Positions 41,122 to 49,398 of a DNA stretch of 64,000 nucleotides are shown piece by piece (the first letter of the stretch is position 1; each line of letters starts with the position of its first letter). Source of the DNA: CALABS01 sp050260775 (GTDB lineage: Bacteria; Pseudomonadota; Alphaproteobacteria; Rhodospirillales; Magnetospirillaceae); assembly GCA_050260775.1 (NCBI GenBank), contig JBLNCP010000039.1, positions 1 through 64,000 of the forward strand, written 5' to 3'. The notes beneath the pieces are model-generated. The model made no database searches, had not been told where the DNA came from, and worked only from the letters and a program-made list of their open reading frames with translations. The position numbers were made by a program, and so were the translations under genes.

Positions 41122-42057
41122 CTAGAAATCCTTTCTCAGGTCCATCCCGGCATAAAGGCCGGCCACCTGCTCGCCGTAGCCGTTGAACGGCAGGGTCTTG
41201 CGTTTGAAGAACTCGCCGATGCGCCGCTCCTTCGCCTGGCTCCAGCGGGGATGGTCCACCTCGGGGTTGACGTTGCTGTAGAAGCCGTACTCCGCGGGGT
41301 TCTGCCTGACCCAGGTGGTCACCGGCTGGGTCTCGACGAACCGGATGCGCACGATCGATTTGGCCGACTTGAACCCGTATTTCCAGGGAACCACCAAGCG
41401 CACCGGCGCGCCGTCCTGGGCCGGCAGCTCCTGGCCGTAGAGCCCGACCGCCAGCAGCGACAGCGGGTGCATGGCCTCGTCCATGCGCAGGCCCTCCACA
41501 TAGGGCCACTCCAGCACCCGCGACGACAGCCCGGGCATCTGCGCCCGGTCGGCCAGGGTCGTGAACTCCACGAACTTGGCGTTGCCGGTCGGCCCGAAGC
41601 GCTTGAGAACGTCGGCCAGCGGCACGCCGATCCACGGGATGACCATCGACCAGCCCTCGACGCAGCGCATGCGGTAGATCCGTTCCTCCAGCCGGTGGGG
41701 CTTGATCAGGTCTTCAAGCGCCACGATCCCCGGCCGGGCACATTCGCCCTCGACCGCCACCGACCACGGGCTGGTCTTGAGGCGTCCGGGCGCGTTCCTG
41801 GCCGGATCGCCCTTGTCGGTGCCGAACTCGTAGAAATTGTTGTAGCCGGTGATGGCGTCGAGCGGGGTCGGCTTCTCGTCGAGCGTGACCGCCTTCTCGA
41901 CATAGCCGGTCACCGGCACGGCCCCCGCCCGCCCGACCGGCAGCAGGGTGGCGGCGGCCGCCGCCGCTCCCATGGCCAGGAAGCGGCGGCGGTCGAGATA
42001 GAGGGCGCGGTCGGTGACCTCGGCTTCGCGGATGTCGGGGGACTGGTGGATCAGCAT
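41122..42057 (-). CDS. msrP: MsrP, periplasmic molybdopterin methionine sulfoxide reductase
   Basis: A 311-residue oxidoreductase that repairs oxidised methionine in periplasmic proteins. A twin-arginine signal is present: DRRRFLAMG followed by a hydrophobic AAAAAATLLPVG stretch, so it is exported folded with its cofactor. The molybdenum-ligand cysteine is Cys132 in YRMRCVEGWSM. I chose the ATG at 42057 (MLIHQSPDIREAEVTDRALYLDRRRF) because GGGAGG lies just upstream, rather than the frame start 9 codons earlier. Runs directly into msrQ. Length is typical. Confidence 0.95.
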   Translation of the reverse strand: MLIHQSPDIREAEVTDRALYLDRRRFLAMGAAAAAATLLPVGRAGAVPVTGYVEKAVTLDEKPTPLDAITGYNNFYEFGTDKGDPARNAPGRLKTSPWSVAVEGECARPGIVALEDLIKPHRLEERIYRMRCVEGWSMVIPWIGVPLADVLKRFGPTGNAKFVEFTTLADRAQMPGLSSRVLEWPYVEGLRMDEAMHPLSLLAVGLYGQELPAQDGAPVRLVVPWKYGFKSAKSIVRIRFVETQPVTTWVRQNPAEYGFYSNVNPEVDHPRWSQAKERRIGEFFKRKTLPFNGYGEQVAGLYAGMDLRKDF

Positions 42058-42096
42058 GCGAACCTCCCGGTGCTGCTGATCCACATATGGGTGGCG

Positions 42097-43092
42097 TCAG
42101 CCGTTGACGTCCACCACCACCCGGCCCCTCACCTCGCCTTTCAGGATCTGCCGCCCCAAATCGGGGAGGTCTACCAGCCGCGCCTCGGTGGTGGCCGCGT
42201 CCAGCAGATCGAGCGGCATCTCGCGCGCCAGGCGGTCCCAGGCGGCGAGGCGCCGCGCCGTCGGGCACTGGGCCGAATCGATGCCCAGCAGGTTGACGCC
42301 GCGCAGGATGAACGGGAGCACGGTGGTATTGAGCTCGATGCCGCCGGCATTGCCGCAGGCCGAGCACGATCCGTGCAGCTTGATCGACGCCAGCACGGCG
42401 GCCAGCGTCGGGCCGCCGACGCTGTCGACGCAGCCCAGCCAGCGTTCGGACATCAGCGGCTTGGCCGCGCCGCCGGACAGTTCGGCGCGGTCGACGATGA
42501 CCTTGGCGCCCAACTGGCGCAGGTAGTCGTGCTGCGAGGCGCGTCCCGTCGAGGCGGCGACGGTGTAGCCGCGCCGGGCCAGCAGGGTCACCGCCACGCT
42601 GCCCAGGCCGCCGGCGGCACCGGTGACCAGCACCTCGCCCGGCTGGTCCGGCGACAGGCCATGCTCCTCGAGGCCCATCACCGCCAGCATGGCGGTGAGC
42701 CCGGCGGTGCCGAGGGCCATGGCCTGGCGGGTCGACAGCCCGGCCGGCAGCGGCACCAGCCAGTCACCCCTGACCCGCGCCTTCTGGGCATAGCCGCCCC
42801 AGTGGATCTCGCCGACCCGCCAGCCGGTCAGGATCACCTTGTCGCCCGGCTTCCAGGCCGGGTTGTCCGAGGCCTCGACGGTGCCGGCGAAATCGATGCC
42901 GGGCACGTGCGGATATTGCCGCACCAGCTTGCCGAGGCCATTGAGGATCAGGCCGTCCTTGTAATTGAGGGTCGAATAGTCAATGCGGACGGTGACGTCG
43001 CCGGCCGGCAGATCGGCATCCGACAGCGGCCGGATCGAAGGCACCACCTTGCCGTCGGTCTCGTGCAGCATCAGCGCGGTAAAATCGCTCAC
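42097..43092 (-). CDS. acuI: acryloyl-CoA reductase (NADPH), AcuI/YhdH family
   Basis: A 331-residue medium-chain dehydrogenase/reductase without zinc. The YhdH/AcuI signature is seen in IDYSTLNYKDGLILNG, HVPGIDFAGTV and the nucleotide-binding VLVTGAAGGLGSVAVTLLARRG. AcuI reduces toxic acryloyl-CoA to propionyl-CoA, for example in DMSP or 3-hydroxypropionate metabolism. No DMSP genes are adjacent; the gene stops 39 bases before msrP on the same strand, so both may lie on one transcript without shared function. Length matches the family (about 325-330). Confidence 0.9.
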   Translation of the reverse strand: MSDFTALMLHETDGKVVPSIRPLSDADLPAGDVTVRIDYSTLNYKDGLILNGLGKLVRQYPHVPGIDFAGTVEASDNPAWKPGDKVILTGWRVGEIHWGGYAQKARVRGDWLVPLPAGLSTRQAMALGTAGLTAMLAVMGLEEHGLSPDQPGEVLVTGAAGGLGSVAVTLLARRGYTVAASTGRASQHDYLRQLGAKVIVDRAELSGGAAKPLMSERWLGCVDSVGGPTLAAVLASIKLHGSCSACGNAGGIELNTTVLPFILRGVNLLGIDSAQCPTARRLAAWDRLAREMPLDLLDAATTEARLVDLPDLGRQILKGEVRGRVVVDVNG

Positions 43093-43293
43093 CTGAGCCT
43101 CCCTTAACGTTCGTCCATGGCGGGCAGTCTATCAGCCACGCGGTGGAACGGCGACACGCCATCCGCCGAGTCCTGCCGGCCATGAAATACGTTGGCGCCG
43201 GCGCCTGCTTCGGCTACGCTCAATGGTTGCGCCCCGCACGCTGACGCGACCGGGGCGTCATTTCGTTTTCGGCTGGCTGGCAGGGGTACGTGC

Positions 43294-44367
43294 ATGGATG
43301 ACGGGATCGTCGGGCAATCCGCCCTGGTCCATCACGGGCGAAACGGCGCCGCCGCATCGCTCGCGGTAAAGAACCTGCTTCTCACCGTGCTGACCCTCGG
43401 CGTGTACAGGTTCTGGGCCAAGACCAACCTGCGCCGGCTGCTGTGGGGCAACACCGCCGCCTGGGGCGACCCCATCGAATACACCGGCACCGGCAAGGAG
43501 CTGTTCGTCGGTGTCCTCGTCGTGATGCTGGTGGTGTTCCTGCCGCTGGCGGCGGCGCAGACGACCATCCGGTTGACGCTCGACGGCCAGGACCAGGTCA
43601 TCGCCACACAATTGCTCAACGTCCTGGTAATGCTCCTGATTCCGGCGGGGCTGTACCGCGCGCGGCGCTACCAGCTGTCCCGCACCCAGTGGCGCGGCAT
43701 CCGCGGCGGCCTGGGCGGAAGCGCCTGGCGCTACGCCATGCTGGTCTTCCAGGGCGGCATCCTCTGCGCCCTGACGCTCGGGTGGTGGTGGCCCAGGCTG
43801 GAGATGCGGTTGGCCCGCTACCGCTGGGACCACACCAGCTTCGGCACGCAATCCTTCGCCTGCAATCCCCGCATCGCCCCGCTGTACCTGTCGTTTTCCA
43901 TGCTGTGGGCCGGCTCGGTGGCCGCCGTGCTGGCGGTGGTGATCGGCTCGTCCTTCATGTACGAAGGCGCGGCCATCCTCGAGGAAAAGTCGCGGATCGG
44001 ACTGGCCGCCGGCACCGCGGCGATGATCGGGTTGCCCGCCGCCCTGCTCCTGGTGCTGCCTTACGCGGCCTACCGCGCCTGCATGGTGCGCGAACTGGCG
44101 GCGGGGCTGACCTTCGGGGCGACCCGCTTCAGTTCCGAGATCACCACCTGGGGCATGATCAAGCTTGGCTTCGGCAATTGGATGATCTCGCTGCTGTCGC
44201 TCGGCATCCTGCGCCCGGTGGCGACGATGCGCACCTTCCGCTATGTCTGCGGCGTGCTCAACATCCACGGACAGCCCGATTTCGCCGCCATCCGCCAGAG
44301 CGAGGCGGAGCGGCCGCGCTCGGGCGAAGGATTGGTGGCCGTGCTGGACGGTGCCGGCGATTTCTGA
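43294..44367 (+). CDS. YjgN family (DUF898) membrane protein
   Basis: A 357-residue inner-membrane protein with about six to seven hydrophobic segments. Family motifs include LAVKNLLLTVLTLGVYRFWAKTNLRRLLW near the start and again near the end (GMIKLGFGNWMISLLSLGILRPVATMRTFRYV), indicating the internal duplication typical of DUF898. The function is unknown. The ATG at 43294 has CAGGGG upstream; the frame opens further 5' without coding support. It precedes an M48 peptidase gene by 13 bases, a pairing that recurs in other bacteria and suggests a joint membrane-quality-control role. Confidence 0.9.
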   Translation: MDDGIVGQSALVHHGRNGAAASLAVKNLLLTVLTLGVYRFWAKTNLRRLLWGNTAAWGDPIEYTGTGKELFVGVLVVMLVVFLPLAAAQTTIRLTLDGQDQVIATQLLNVLVMLLIPAGLYRARRYQLSRTQWRGIRGGLGGSAWRYAMLVFQGGILCALTLGWWWPRLEMRLARYRWDHTSFGTQSFACNPRIAPLYLSFSMLWAGSVAAVLAVVIGSSFMYEGAAILEEKSRIGLAAGTAAMIGLPAALLLVLPYAAYRACMVRELAAGLTFGATRFSSEITTWGMIKLGFGNWMISLLSLGILRPVATMRTFRYVCGVLNIHGQPDFAAIRQSEAERPRSGEGLVAVLDGAGDF

Positions 44368-44380
44368 TCCCATCGCCGCC

Positions 44381-45430
44381 ATGGCAGACGTTCCCGCCCG
44401 CTTCAACGACGGCCGTACCGCCGCCAGCCGCCCGGTGACGGTGCGGCTTGGGACGGGCATGCTCGAACTACGCGACCGCGACGGCCTGCTGGTGGCGGCG
44501 TGGCATCTCGGCGACGTGCGTTCCGACGGCCAGGTGCCGGGCCCCACCGGAGGGGTGCGCCTGCGCTGCACCGCCGAGCCCGACGCTCGGCTGGTCGTCT
44601 CTGATTCCGCATTCGTGCAAGTGATCGCCCCCGCCGTAACCGCGACCGCCAAGCCGTCCTCCGGCTGGCGCACCCTGGCACTGGCGGCGGCGGGGGCGGC
44701 GGCACTGATGGCTGCGGTGGTGTTCGGCCTGCCTGCCGCCTCGCGGCAGGTGGCGGCATGGGTGCCGCCCTCGGTGGAACGGGAATGGGGCACCCGGCTG
44801 GCCGAGGGCCTCGAGCGCCAATGGGGAACCTGCCGCGGCCCGGCCGGCAACGCCGCCCTCGAAATGCTGGCCAGCCGGCTGGCGGGGCCGCTGCCGGCGC
44901 CCTTGCGGCCGGGCCGGGTGGCGGTGGTCGACGTCAAGATGGTCAATGCCGTGGCCCTGCCCGGCGGCACCGTCCTGGTGTTCCGCGGCCTGCTCGACGA
45001 TGCCCGCGACGCCGACGAGGTGGCCGGCGTCCTGGCCCATGAAATGACCCATGTCTCCGAGCGCCACGCCGCCGCCGCCATGATCCGCGGCTTCGGCGTC
45101 GGACTGCTGGTCACCCTGATCACCGGCGACGCCTCGGGCCTGGCGGCCTCGGGGGCGGCGACCGTGCTGGCCGGGGCCTATTCCCGGGAGGATGAGGCCG
45201 CCGCCGATGCCGGCGCCACCCGCCTGTTGGCGGCGGCGGGCATCGCTCCCGACGGCCTTGCCGCCTTCTTCCGCCGCATCGGCGGCCAAACCGTCATCCC
45301 CGCCTGGATCTCCACCCATCCCGACCCCGAGGCGCGCGCCCGGGCGGTCGAGGCGGCGGCGCGGGCAAAGGCGACCGCCCCCGCCCTGGAACCCGAGCAG
45401 TGGCAGGCCTTGAAGAGGGTGTGTGGATAG
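44381..45430 (+). CDS. M48 family metallopeptidase with N-terminal DUF7092-like domain
   Basis: A 349-residue membrane-anchored zinc protease. Residues 1 to about 85 form a small beta-rich domain (PVTVRLGTGMLELRDRDG...) like the DUF7092 domain seen in some M48 peptidases. One membrane helix follows at about 95-115 (TLALAAAGAAALMAAVVFGLP), then the M48 domain with HEMTH (His220-His224) and a likely third zinc ligand Glu in YSREDEAAADAGA. Third-position bias and the ATG at 44381 support this start over the longer frame. It lies 13 bases after the YjgN gene. Similar OMA1/BepA-like peptidases act in envelope quality control; substrates here are unknown. Confidence 0.9.
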   Translation: MADVPARFNDGRTAASRPVTVRLGTGMLELRDRDGLLVAAWHLGDVRSDGQVPGPTGGVRLRCTAEPDARLVVSDSAFVQVIAPAVTATAKPSSGWRTLALAAAGAAALMAAVVFGLPAASRQVAAWVPPSVEREWGTRLAEGLERQWGTCRGPAGNAALEMLASRLAGPLPAPLRPGRVAVVDVKMVNAVALPGGTVLVFRGLLDDARDADEVAGVLAHEMTHVSERHAAAAMIRGFGVGLLVTLITGDASGLAASGAATVLAGAYSREDEAAADAGATRLLAAAGIAPDGLAAFFRRIGGQTVIPAWISTHPDPEARARAVEAAARAKATAPALEPEQWQALKRVCG

Positions 45431-45438
45431 GGCTGGGC

Positions 45439-45894
45439 CTAGACCTTCGACCCGTCCTTGCGGGTGAAGCCTTCGGGGCGACGGTAGCGGAGGTCGACGT
45501 CCGGGTACTCGGCGACTTCCTCGGGATGGCGCGAGCCCATTTCCAGATAGACGGCCGGGGCCTGCGAATGGTTGACCAGGCAATGGCCATCGGGAACGCC
45601 CTTGGGGAAGCCGGCGCACTGGCCGGCGCGCAGGATCTGGGGACCGGCATCGGTCACCAGGGTGAGCTCGCCGTCCACGACCCAGATGAACTCGTCCTCG
45701 CGGTGATGCCAGTGGCGCAGCGCCGATTGGGCGCCGGGCGCCAGCTCGGTGAGGTTGACGCCGAAATCGGTGAGCCCGAGGGCGTCGCCCAGGCGGCGCC
45801 GCCTGCGGCCGGCGACCAGCGGCTTGAACTCGTCGGGATAGGTGGAGCCATCCTGGACCGGCAGCTCGGCAGGGTCGAGCGCGGGGCGCTTCAT
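45439..45894 (-). CDS. cupin domain protein
   Basis: A 151-residue single-domain cupin. Metal-ligand-like motif 1 is LRHWHHREDEFIWVVDGE and motif 2 is GFPKGVPDGHCLVNHS, with the usual spacing; both contain the histidines and glutamate needed for a metal site. The substrate is unknown; such proteins range from sugar isomerases to stress-related binders. The ATG at 45894 overlaps the coq7 stop by one base (TGATG), so it is translationally coupled to coq7; a GTG one codon earlier is possible. Last gene of the dsbB-coq7-cupin run. Confidence 0.88.
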   Translation of the reverse strand: MKRPALDPAELPVQDGSTYPDEFKPLVAGRRRRRLGDALGLTDFGVNLTELAPGAQSALRHWHHREDEFIWVVDGELTLVTDAGPQILRAGQCAGFPKGVPDGHCLVNHSQAPAVYLEMGSRHPEEVAEYPDVDLRYRRPEGFTRKDGSKV

Positions 45895-46463
45895 CACACC
45901 CTTTCGCTCAGCCAGATGGCCAGACGGCAGCCGCCCTTGATGGCGGCCGAGAGCAGCGGGTAGGCGGGTGCCTTCTCGGCGTCGTTGGCCAGGCCGATGT
46001 CACGGTGCTCCAGCTCGTCGGCGCGGAACTCCTCGATGATGGCCTTCAGCTCGCCCTCATCGTCGCCCAGCTTGGCGGCCTGGTCGGCGTAATGCTCGTC
46101 GATGGCCTCTTCCACGGCGACGGTGCAGGCCATGGCCGCCCGCTCCCCCAGCAGCGCCGTGCCCGCCCCCAGCACGAACCCGGCCACGTGCCACACCGGC
46201 GCCAGGGCGGTGGGCCGGACCCGGCGTTCGCCGATCAGGCGGTTGAAGGTGGCGAGGTGGTGCTTCTCCTGCTCGGCCATCTTGGCCAGCAGGGCGCCAT
46301 GCCGGCCCCTGCCGAGGATGGCCCGCTGGCCCTGATAGATGCGGACGGCGCCCAGTTCTCCCGCCTGGTCGACGCGCAGCATGCGGGCGATGAGCTGATC
46401 CTTGGTGAGGTCGCCGGGGATACGGTCCTCGGCGGTGCGGCGACGGGGACGCTCGGCGGTCAT
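45894..46463 (-). CDS. coq7: COQ7-type demethoxyubiquinone hydroxylase
   Basis: A 189-residue di-iron hydroxylase for the penultimate step of ubiquinone synthesis. Di-iron ligand motifs: E in RVDQAGELGAVRIYQGQ, ExxH in MAEQEKHHLATF, E in AVEEAIDEHYADQ and ExxH in RADELEHRDIGLA. The COQ7 form, rather than UbiF, is typical of alphaproteobacteria. The ATG at 46463 overlaps the dsbB stop (ATGA), and its own stop overlaps the cupin start. Coupling with dsbB makes sense because DsbB passes electrons to ubiquinone. Confidence 0.95.
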   Translation of the reverse strand: MTAERPRRRTAEDRIPGDLTKDQLIARMLRVDQAGELGAVRIYQGQRAILGRGRHGALLAKMAEQEKHHLATFNRLIGERRVRPTALAPVWHVAGFVLGAGTALLGERAAMACTVAVEEAIDEHYADQAAKLGDDEGELKAIIEEFRADELEHRDIGLANDAEKAPAYPLLSAAIKGGCRLAIWLSERV

Positions 46464-46945
46464 TTCCGGGCCTCCATGCGGCGGACGAGCACCAGGGTGA
46501 CCAGCGCCAGGCCGCCGGAGAAGAAGATGTTGAGGGTGGCCATGGTGATGCCGTGCCACTGCCACGCCGGCTCGTCGCAGCGCACCTCCACCGGCCGGTT
46601 CATGGCACCGGCGAGATCGGTGAGGTCGATGGCGGTCTCGGCCTTGGCGCAGCTCGACGCCCACCACTTCTGTTCGACGCCGACATGGTAGACGGCGATG
46701 CCGGAATTGATCAGGAAGCCCAGTGCCGCCGCGCCCAGCAGCACGCGCCGCACCGCGAACCGGGGCGACAGCAGGGCAAGCGTCGCCAAGGCGCCGGCCA
46801 CCGCGAACGGCACGCGCTGGGTCAGGCACAGGATGCACGGCTTCAGCCCGAACCCATACTCGGCGACGAAGGCCAGGGCGAGCGCGACGACGCTCACCGC
46901 GAGGACGAACAGGGCGACCAAATGGGAGGGGATTTTTCGGATCAT
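46460..46945 (-). CDS. dsbB: disulfide bond formation protein DsbB
   Basis: A 161-residue four-helix inner-membrane oxidoreductase that reoxidises DsbA using quinone. The first redox pair is Cys37-x-x-Cys40 (KPCILCLTQR) and the second periplasmic pair is Cys99 (WWASSCAKAET) with Cys123 (EVRCDEPAWQWHG). The ATG at 46945 (MIRKIPSHLVAL) was preferred over an upstream frame start that lies in the divergent meaB leader. It overlaps coq7 by 4 bases. No dsbA gene is in the window. Confidence 0.92.
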   Translation of the reverse strand: MIRKIPSHLVALFVLAVSVVALALAFVAEYGFGLKPCILCLTQRVPFAVAGALATLALLSPRFAVRRVLLGAAALGFLINSGIAVYHVGVEQKWWASSCAKAETAIDLTDLAGAMNRPVEVRCDEPAWQWHGITMATLNIFFSGGLALVTLVLVRRMEARK

Positions 46946-47012
46946 GGCGGCCGACGATAGCAAACGGCCGCCCGCTTGACCACCTCGCCCGCCGTCCCCA
47001 GAATTGCCGCCC

Positions 47013-47936
47013 ATGGAAACCATCGACACCCTGCGGTCCGGCGGCAAGGCCGCCCTCGCCCGCGCCCTGGCCCAGATCGAAACCTCCCCGGACGCCCCCG
47101 AGACGGTGGCCCTGCTCGATGCCGCCTACGCCGAGCCCACCGCCCACGTGGTGGGCATGACCGGGCCGCCCGGGGTCGGCAAGTCGACCCTGATGAACGC
47201 CCTGATCTCAGGCTGGCGCAACCGCGGCCAGCGCGTCGCCTGCATCGCCGTCGACCCGTCGTCGCGCCGCTCGGGCGGCGCCCTGCTCGGCGACCGCACC
47301 CGGCTCACCACCGACCCCGAGGACCAGGGCATCTTCGTGCGCTCGATGGCCGCCCGCGACCGGCTGGGCGGGCTGGCCGCGCTGACGGTGTCCTCCATGG
47401 TGCTGATGCGGGCGCTGTACGACGTCGTGCTGATCGAGACGGTGGGCGTTGGCCAGAGCGAGACCGACGTGGTCGGCGTCGCCGACACCGTCCTGTTCTG
47501 CGTCCAGCCGGGCTCGGGTGATTCGCTTCAGTTCATGAAGGCCGGCATCGCCGAGATCCCGCACGTGGTGGTGGTCACCAAGGCCGACATGGAGCAGGCC
47601 GCCAAGCGCGCCCGTGCCGACGTGCTGGGCGCCCTGTCGCTGGCCGACGGCGACGGGCCGGCCGGCTGGAAGGTGCCGGTGCTGATGGTGAGCTCGATGC
47701 GCCGCGAGGGGGTGGACCGCCTGATCGGCACCATCGACGACCATGCCGCCTTCCTGGGGGCCGAGGGCCGCCTCGCCGCCGCCCGCATCGCCCAGGCCCA
47801 ACAATGGCTGGAAGAGGCGGTGCGGGAGCGCTTCGGCCGCGAGGGAATCCGCCGCGCCGGCGAACTGTCGCTCACGGCCGGCCAGTCCCCCTTCCATATG
47901 CTGGGACAGGTGGTGCGCCGCCTGAGCTCCCCCTAG
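47013..47936 (+). CDS. meaB: MeaB/ArgK-type G3E GTPase
   Basis: A 307-residue GTPase of the MeaB family, which protects and loads adenosylcobalamin-dependent methylmalonyl-CoA mutase. P-loop GPPGVGKST at residues 51-59; further motifs VDPSSRRSGGALLGDRTR, IETVGVGQSE and VVTKADM are family hallmarks. The ATG at 47013 (METIDTLRSGGKAALAR) is preferred to one 3 codons earlier. It diverges from dsbB across 67 bases. No mutase subunit is encoded nearby, so its partner must lie elsewhere. Confidence 0.95.
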   Translation: METIDTLRSGGKAALARALAQIETSPDAPETVALLDAAYAEPTAHVVGMTGPPGVGKSTLMNALISGWRNRGQRVACIAVDPSSRRSGGALLGDRTRLTTDPEDQGIFVRSMAARDRLGGLAALTVSSMVLMRALYDVVLIETVGVGQSETDVVGVADTVLFCVQPGSGDSLQFMKAGIAEIPHVVVVTKADMEQAAKRARADVLGALSLADGDGPAGWKVPVLMVSSMRREGVDRLIGTIDDHAAFLGAEGRLAAARIAQAQQWLEEAVRERFGREGIRRAGELSLTAGQSPFHMLGQVVRRLSSP

Positions 47937-47976
47937 GTATTGGACGTCCTGTGCGTAACGCGCCTGCATATTGACT

Positions 47977-48004
47977 TTGACCGAGGGCTTCCGCACCCTA
48001 TCCC
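47977..48004 (+). promoter_or_regulatory. candidate sigma-70 type promoter for the diguanylate cyclase gene
   Basis: A TTGACC at 47977-47982 and TATCCC at 47999-48004 with a 16-base spacer, 22 bases before the GTG start. A second TTGACT lies just upstream at 47971. The -10 box is weak, so this is a candidate only. Confidence 0.4.
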
Positions 48005-48025
48005 AAGGTTTGTGAGAGGTCCTCA

Positions 48026-49312
48026 GTGACGTTGGTAGCCGCCCGCGCGTCGTCGGTGGTCCTGGACCGCGAGCTTCTTGAGCTCGTGTCCGCGCTGGTG
48101 TGCCTTATCGAGGATGGCAACGTCGTCTTCCTCAATCAGGCCGGCACCCGCATGCTGGGGCTCTCCAAGTCCTCGGACGCTTACGGAACCCCCTTCGAGA
48201 CATTCATCGTCGACGACTACCGGTTCCTGCTGGAAGCGGGTTGGGAATTGCTGGCCGAAGAGGAATTCGTCCCGCTCAAGCTGGTGCGTCCCGACGGCAC
48301 GCCGTTCGAGGCGGAGATGCGGGTGCGGGCCGTGCCCGCTCCTGCCGGGACCTTCCTGATCGAAGCCCGCGACATCTCGAAATTCGTCAAGTCGGCGGAG
48401 GCGCTGCGCGAGCGCGAGGAGCGGCTGCAAGGCATCCTGTCCTCTGTCGCCGAGGGCATCATCGCGCTCAACGACGACGGGCGCATCGAGTCGGCCAATC
48501 CCGCCGCCGAGAAGATGTTCGGCTTCGACCGCGGCAAGCTGGTCGGCCTCGAGATCGGCGACCTGATGCCGGCCGAGCAGGGCGAGCGCCATCAGCGCAT
48601 GTTCGACGCCTACATGTCCGGCCTCTACAACAAGATGATGAACCGGGTCGTGGAAGGCCTGGGCCGGCGCAAGGACGGCAAGGTCTTCCCCATGGAGATC
48701 GCGGTCAGCGAGCTGCGTCACGGGCGCCACCGGCTGTTCACCGCCATCCTGCGCGACATTTCCGAGCGCAAGGAGAACGAGGACCGCATCCGCCGCCTCG
48801 CCCACCACGATTCCCTGACCGGCCTTCCCAACCGCAACCTGCTCAACGACCGCATGAACCACGCGGTCGCGCGCGTCCGCCGCAACGGCGGGCGCATGGC
48901 GGTGCTCTATGTCGACCTCGACCGCTTCAAGCCGATCAACGACACCTTGGGCCACGAGGCCGGTGACTGGGTGCTGCGCGAGGTGTCGCGGCGGCTGACC
49001 GCCTGCATCCGCTCGTCCGACACGGTCGCCCGCGTCGGCGGCGATGAGTTCGTGGTGGTGGTCGAGGAGATCGGCCGGTCCACCGAGGCCGAACTGGTGG
49101 CCCGCAAAATCATCGACGTGCTCGGCCGCCCGATCGACTTCAACGGCCATCAATGCCTGATCGGCGCCTCGATCGGCGCCGCCGTCTTCCCCGAGGACGG
49201 CGAGAGCATGGACGAGGTGTGCAAGGCCGCCGACGTGGCCATGTACCGGGTCAAGCGCGCCGGTCGCAACGGCTTCTGCTTCTTCTCGGGCGAGACCCAG
49301 ACGGTCGAGTAG
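48026..49312 (+). CDS. PAS-PAS-GGDEF diguanylate cyclase
   Basis: A 428-residue soluble protein. Two PAS domains (about residues 15-120 and 135-255; the second has IIALNDDGRIESANPAAEKMFGF and RHRLFTAILRDISERKENE) precede a GGDEF domain starting HHDSLTGLPNRNLLNDRM. The active motif GGDEF is intact at 338-342, so it should make cyclic di-GMP, and the RxxD inhibitory site (Arg329-Asp332) is five residues upstream, predicting product feedback. No EAL domain. The start is a GTG at 48026 with GAGAGG upstream. It converges on ygfZ. The PAS ligands are unknown; no heme or flavin signature is obvious. Confidence 0.95.
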   Translation: MTLVAARASSVVLDRELLELVSALVCLIEDGNVVFLNQAGTRMLGLSKSSDAYGTPFETFIVDDYRFLLEAGWELLAEEEFVPLKLVRPDGTPFEAEMRVRAVPAPAGTFLIEARDISKFVKSAEALREREERLQGILSSVAEGIIALNDDGRIESANPAAEKMFGFDRGKLVGLEIGDLMPAEQGERHQRMFDAYMSGLYNKMMNRVVEGLGRRKDGKVFPMEIAVSELRHGRHRLFTAILRDISERKENEDRIRRLAHHDSLTGLPNRNLLNDRMNHAVARVRRNGGRMAVLYVDLDRFKPINDTLGHEAGDWVLREVSRRLTACIRSSDTVARVGGDEFVVVVEEIGRSTEAELVARKIIDVLGRPIDFNGHQCLIGASIGAAVFPEDGESMDEVCKAADVAMYRVKRAGRNGFCFFSGETQTVE

Positions 49313-49341
49313 CCCCGTCCCCAGGAGATCATCCGGTCGCC

Positions 49342-49374
49342 CTCAGGATGACGGCAGGTTTATGTCATCCTGAG
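49342..49374. repeat. short perfect inverted repeat (family B-like, copy 3)
   Basis: CTCAGGATGAC (49342-49352) and GTCATCCTGAG (49364-49374) form an 11-bp perfect stem with an 11-base loop, in the gap between the convergent diguanylate cyclase and ygfZ genes. The GTCATCC ends match the other family B elements. A terminator role for both genes is plausible, though there is no T-tract. Confidence 0.65.
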
Positions 49375-49398
49375 CGCAGCGAAGGATCTGGGGCCGCG

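Noticed and set aside
43258..45123. 621-codon open frame on minus strand
   Set aside because: Antisense to the YjgN and M48 genes, whose membrane helices and HEMTH motif clearly mark plus as the coding strand.
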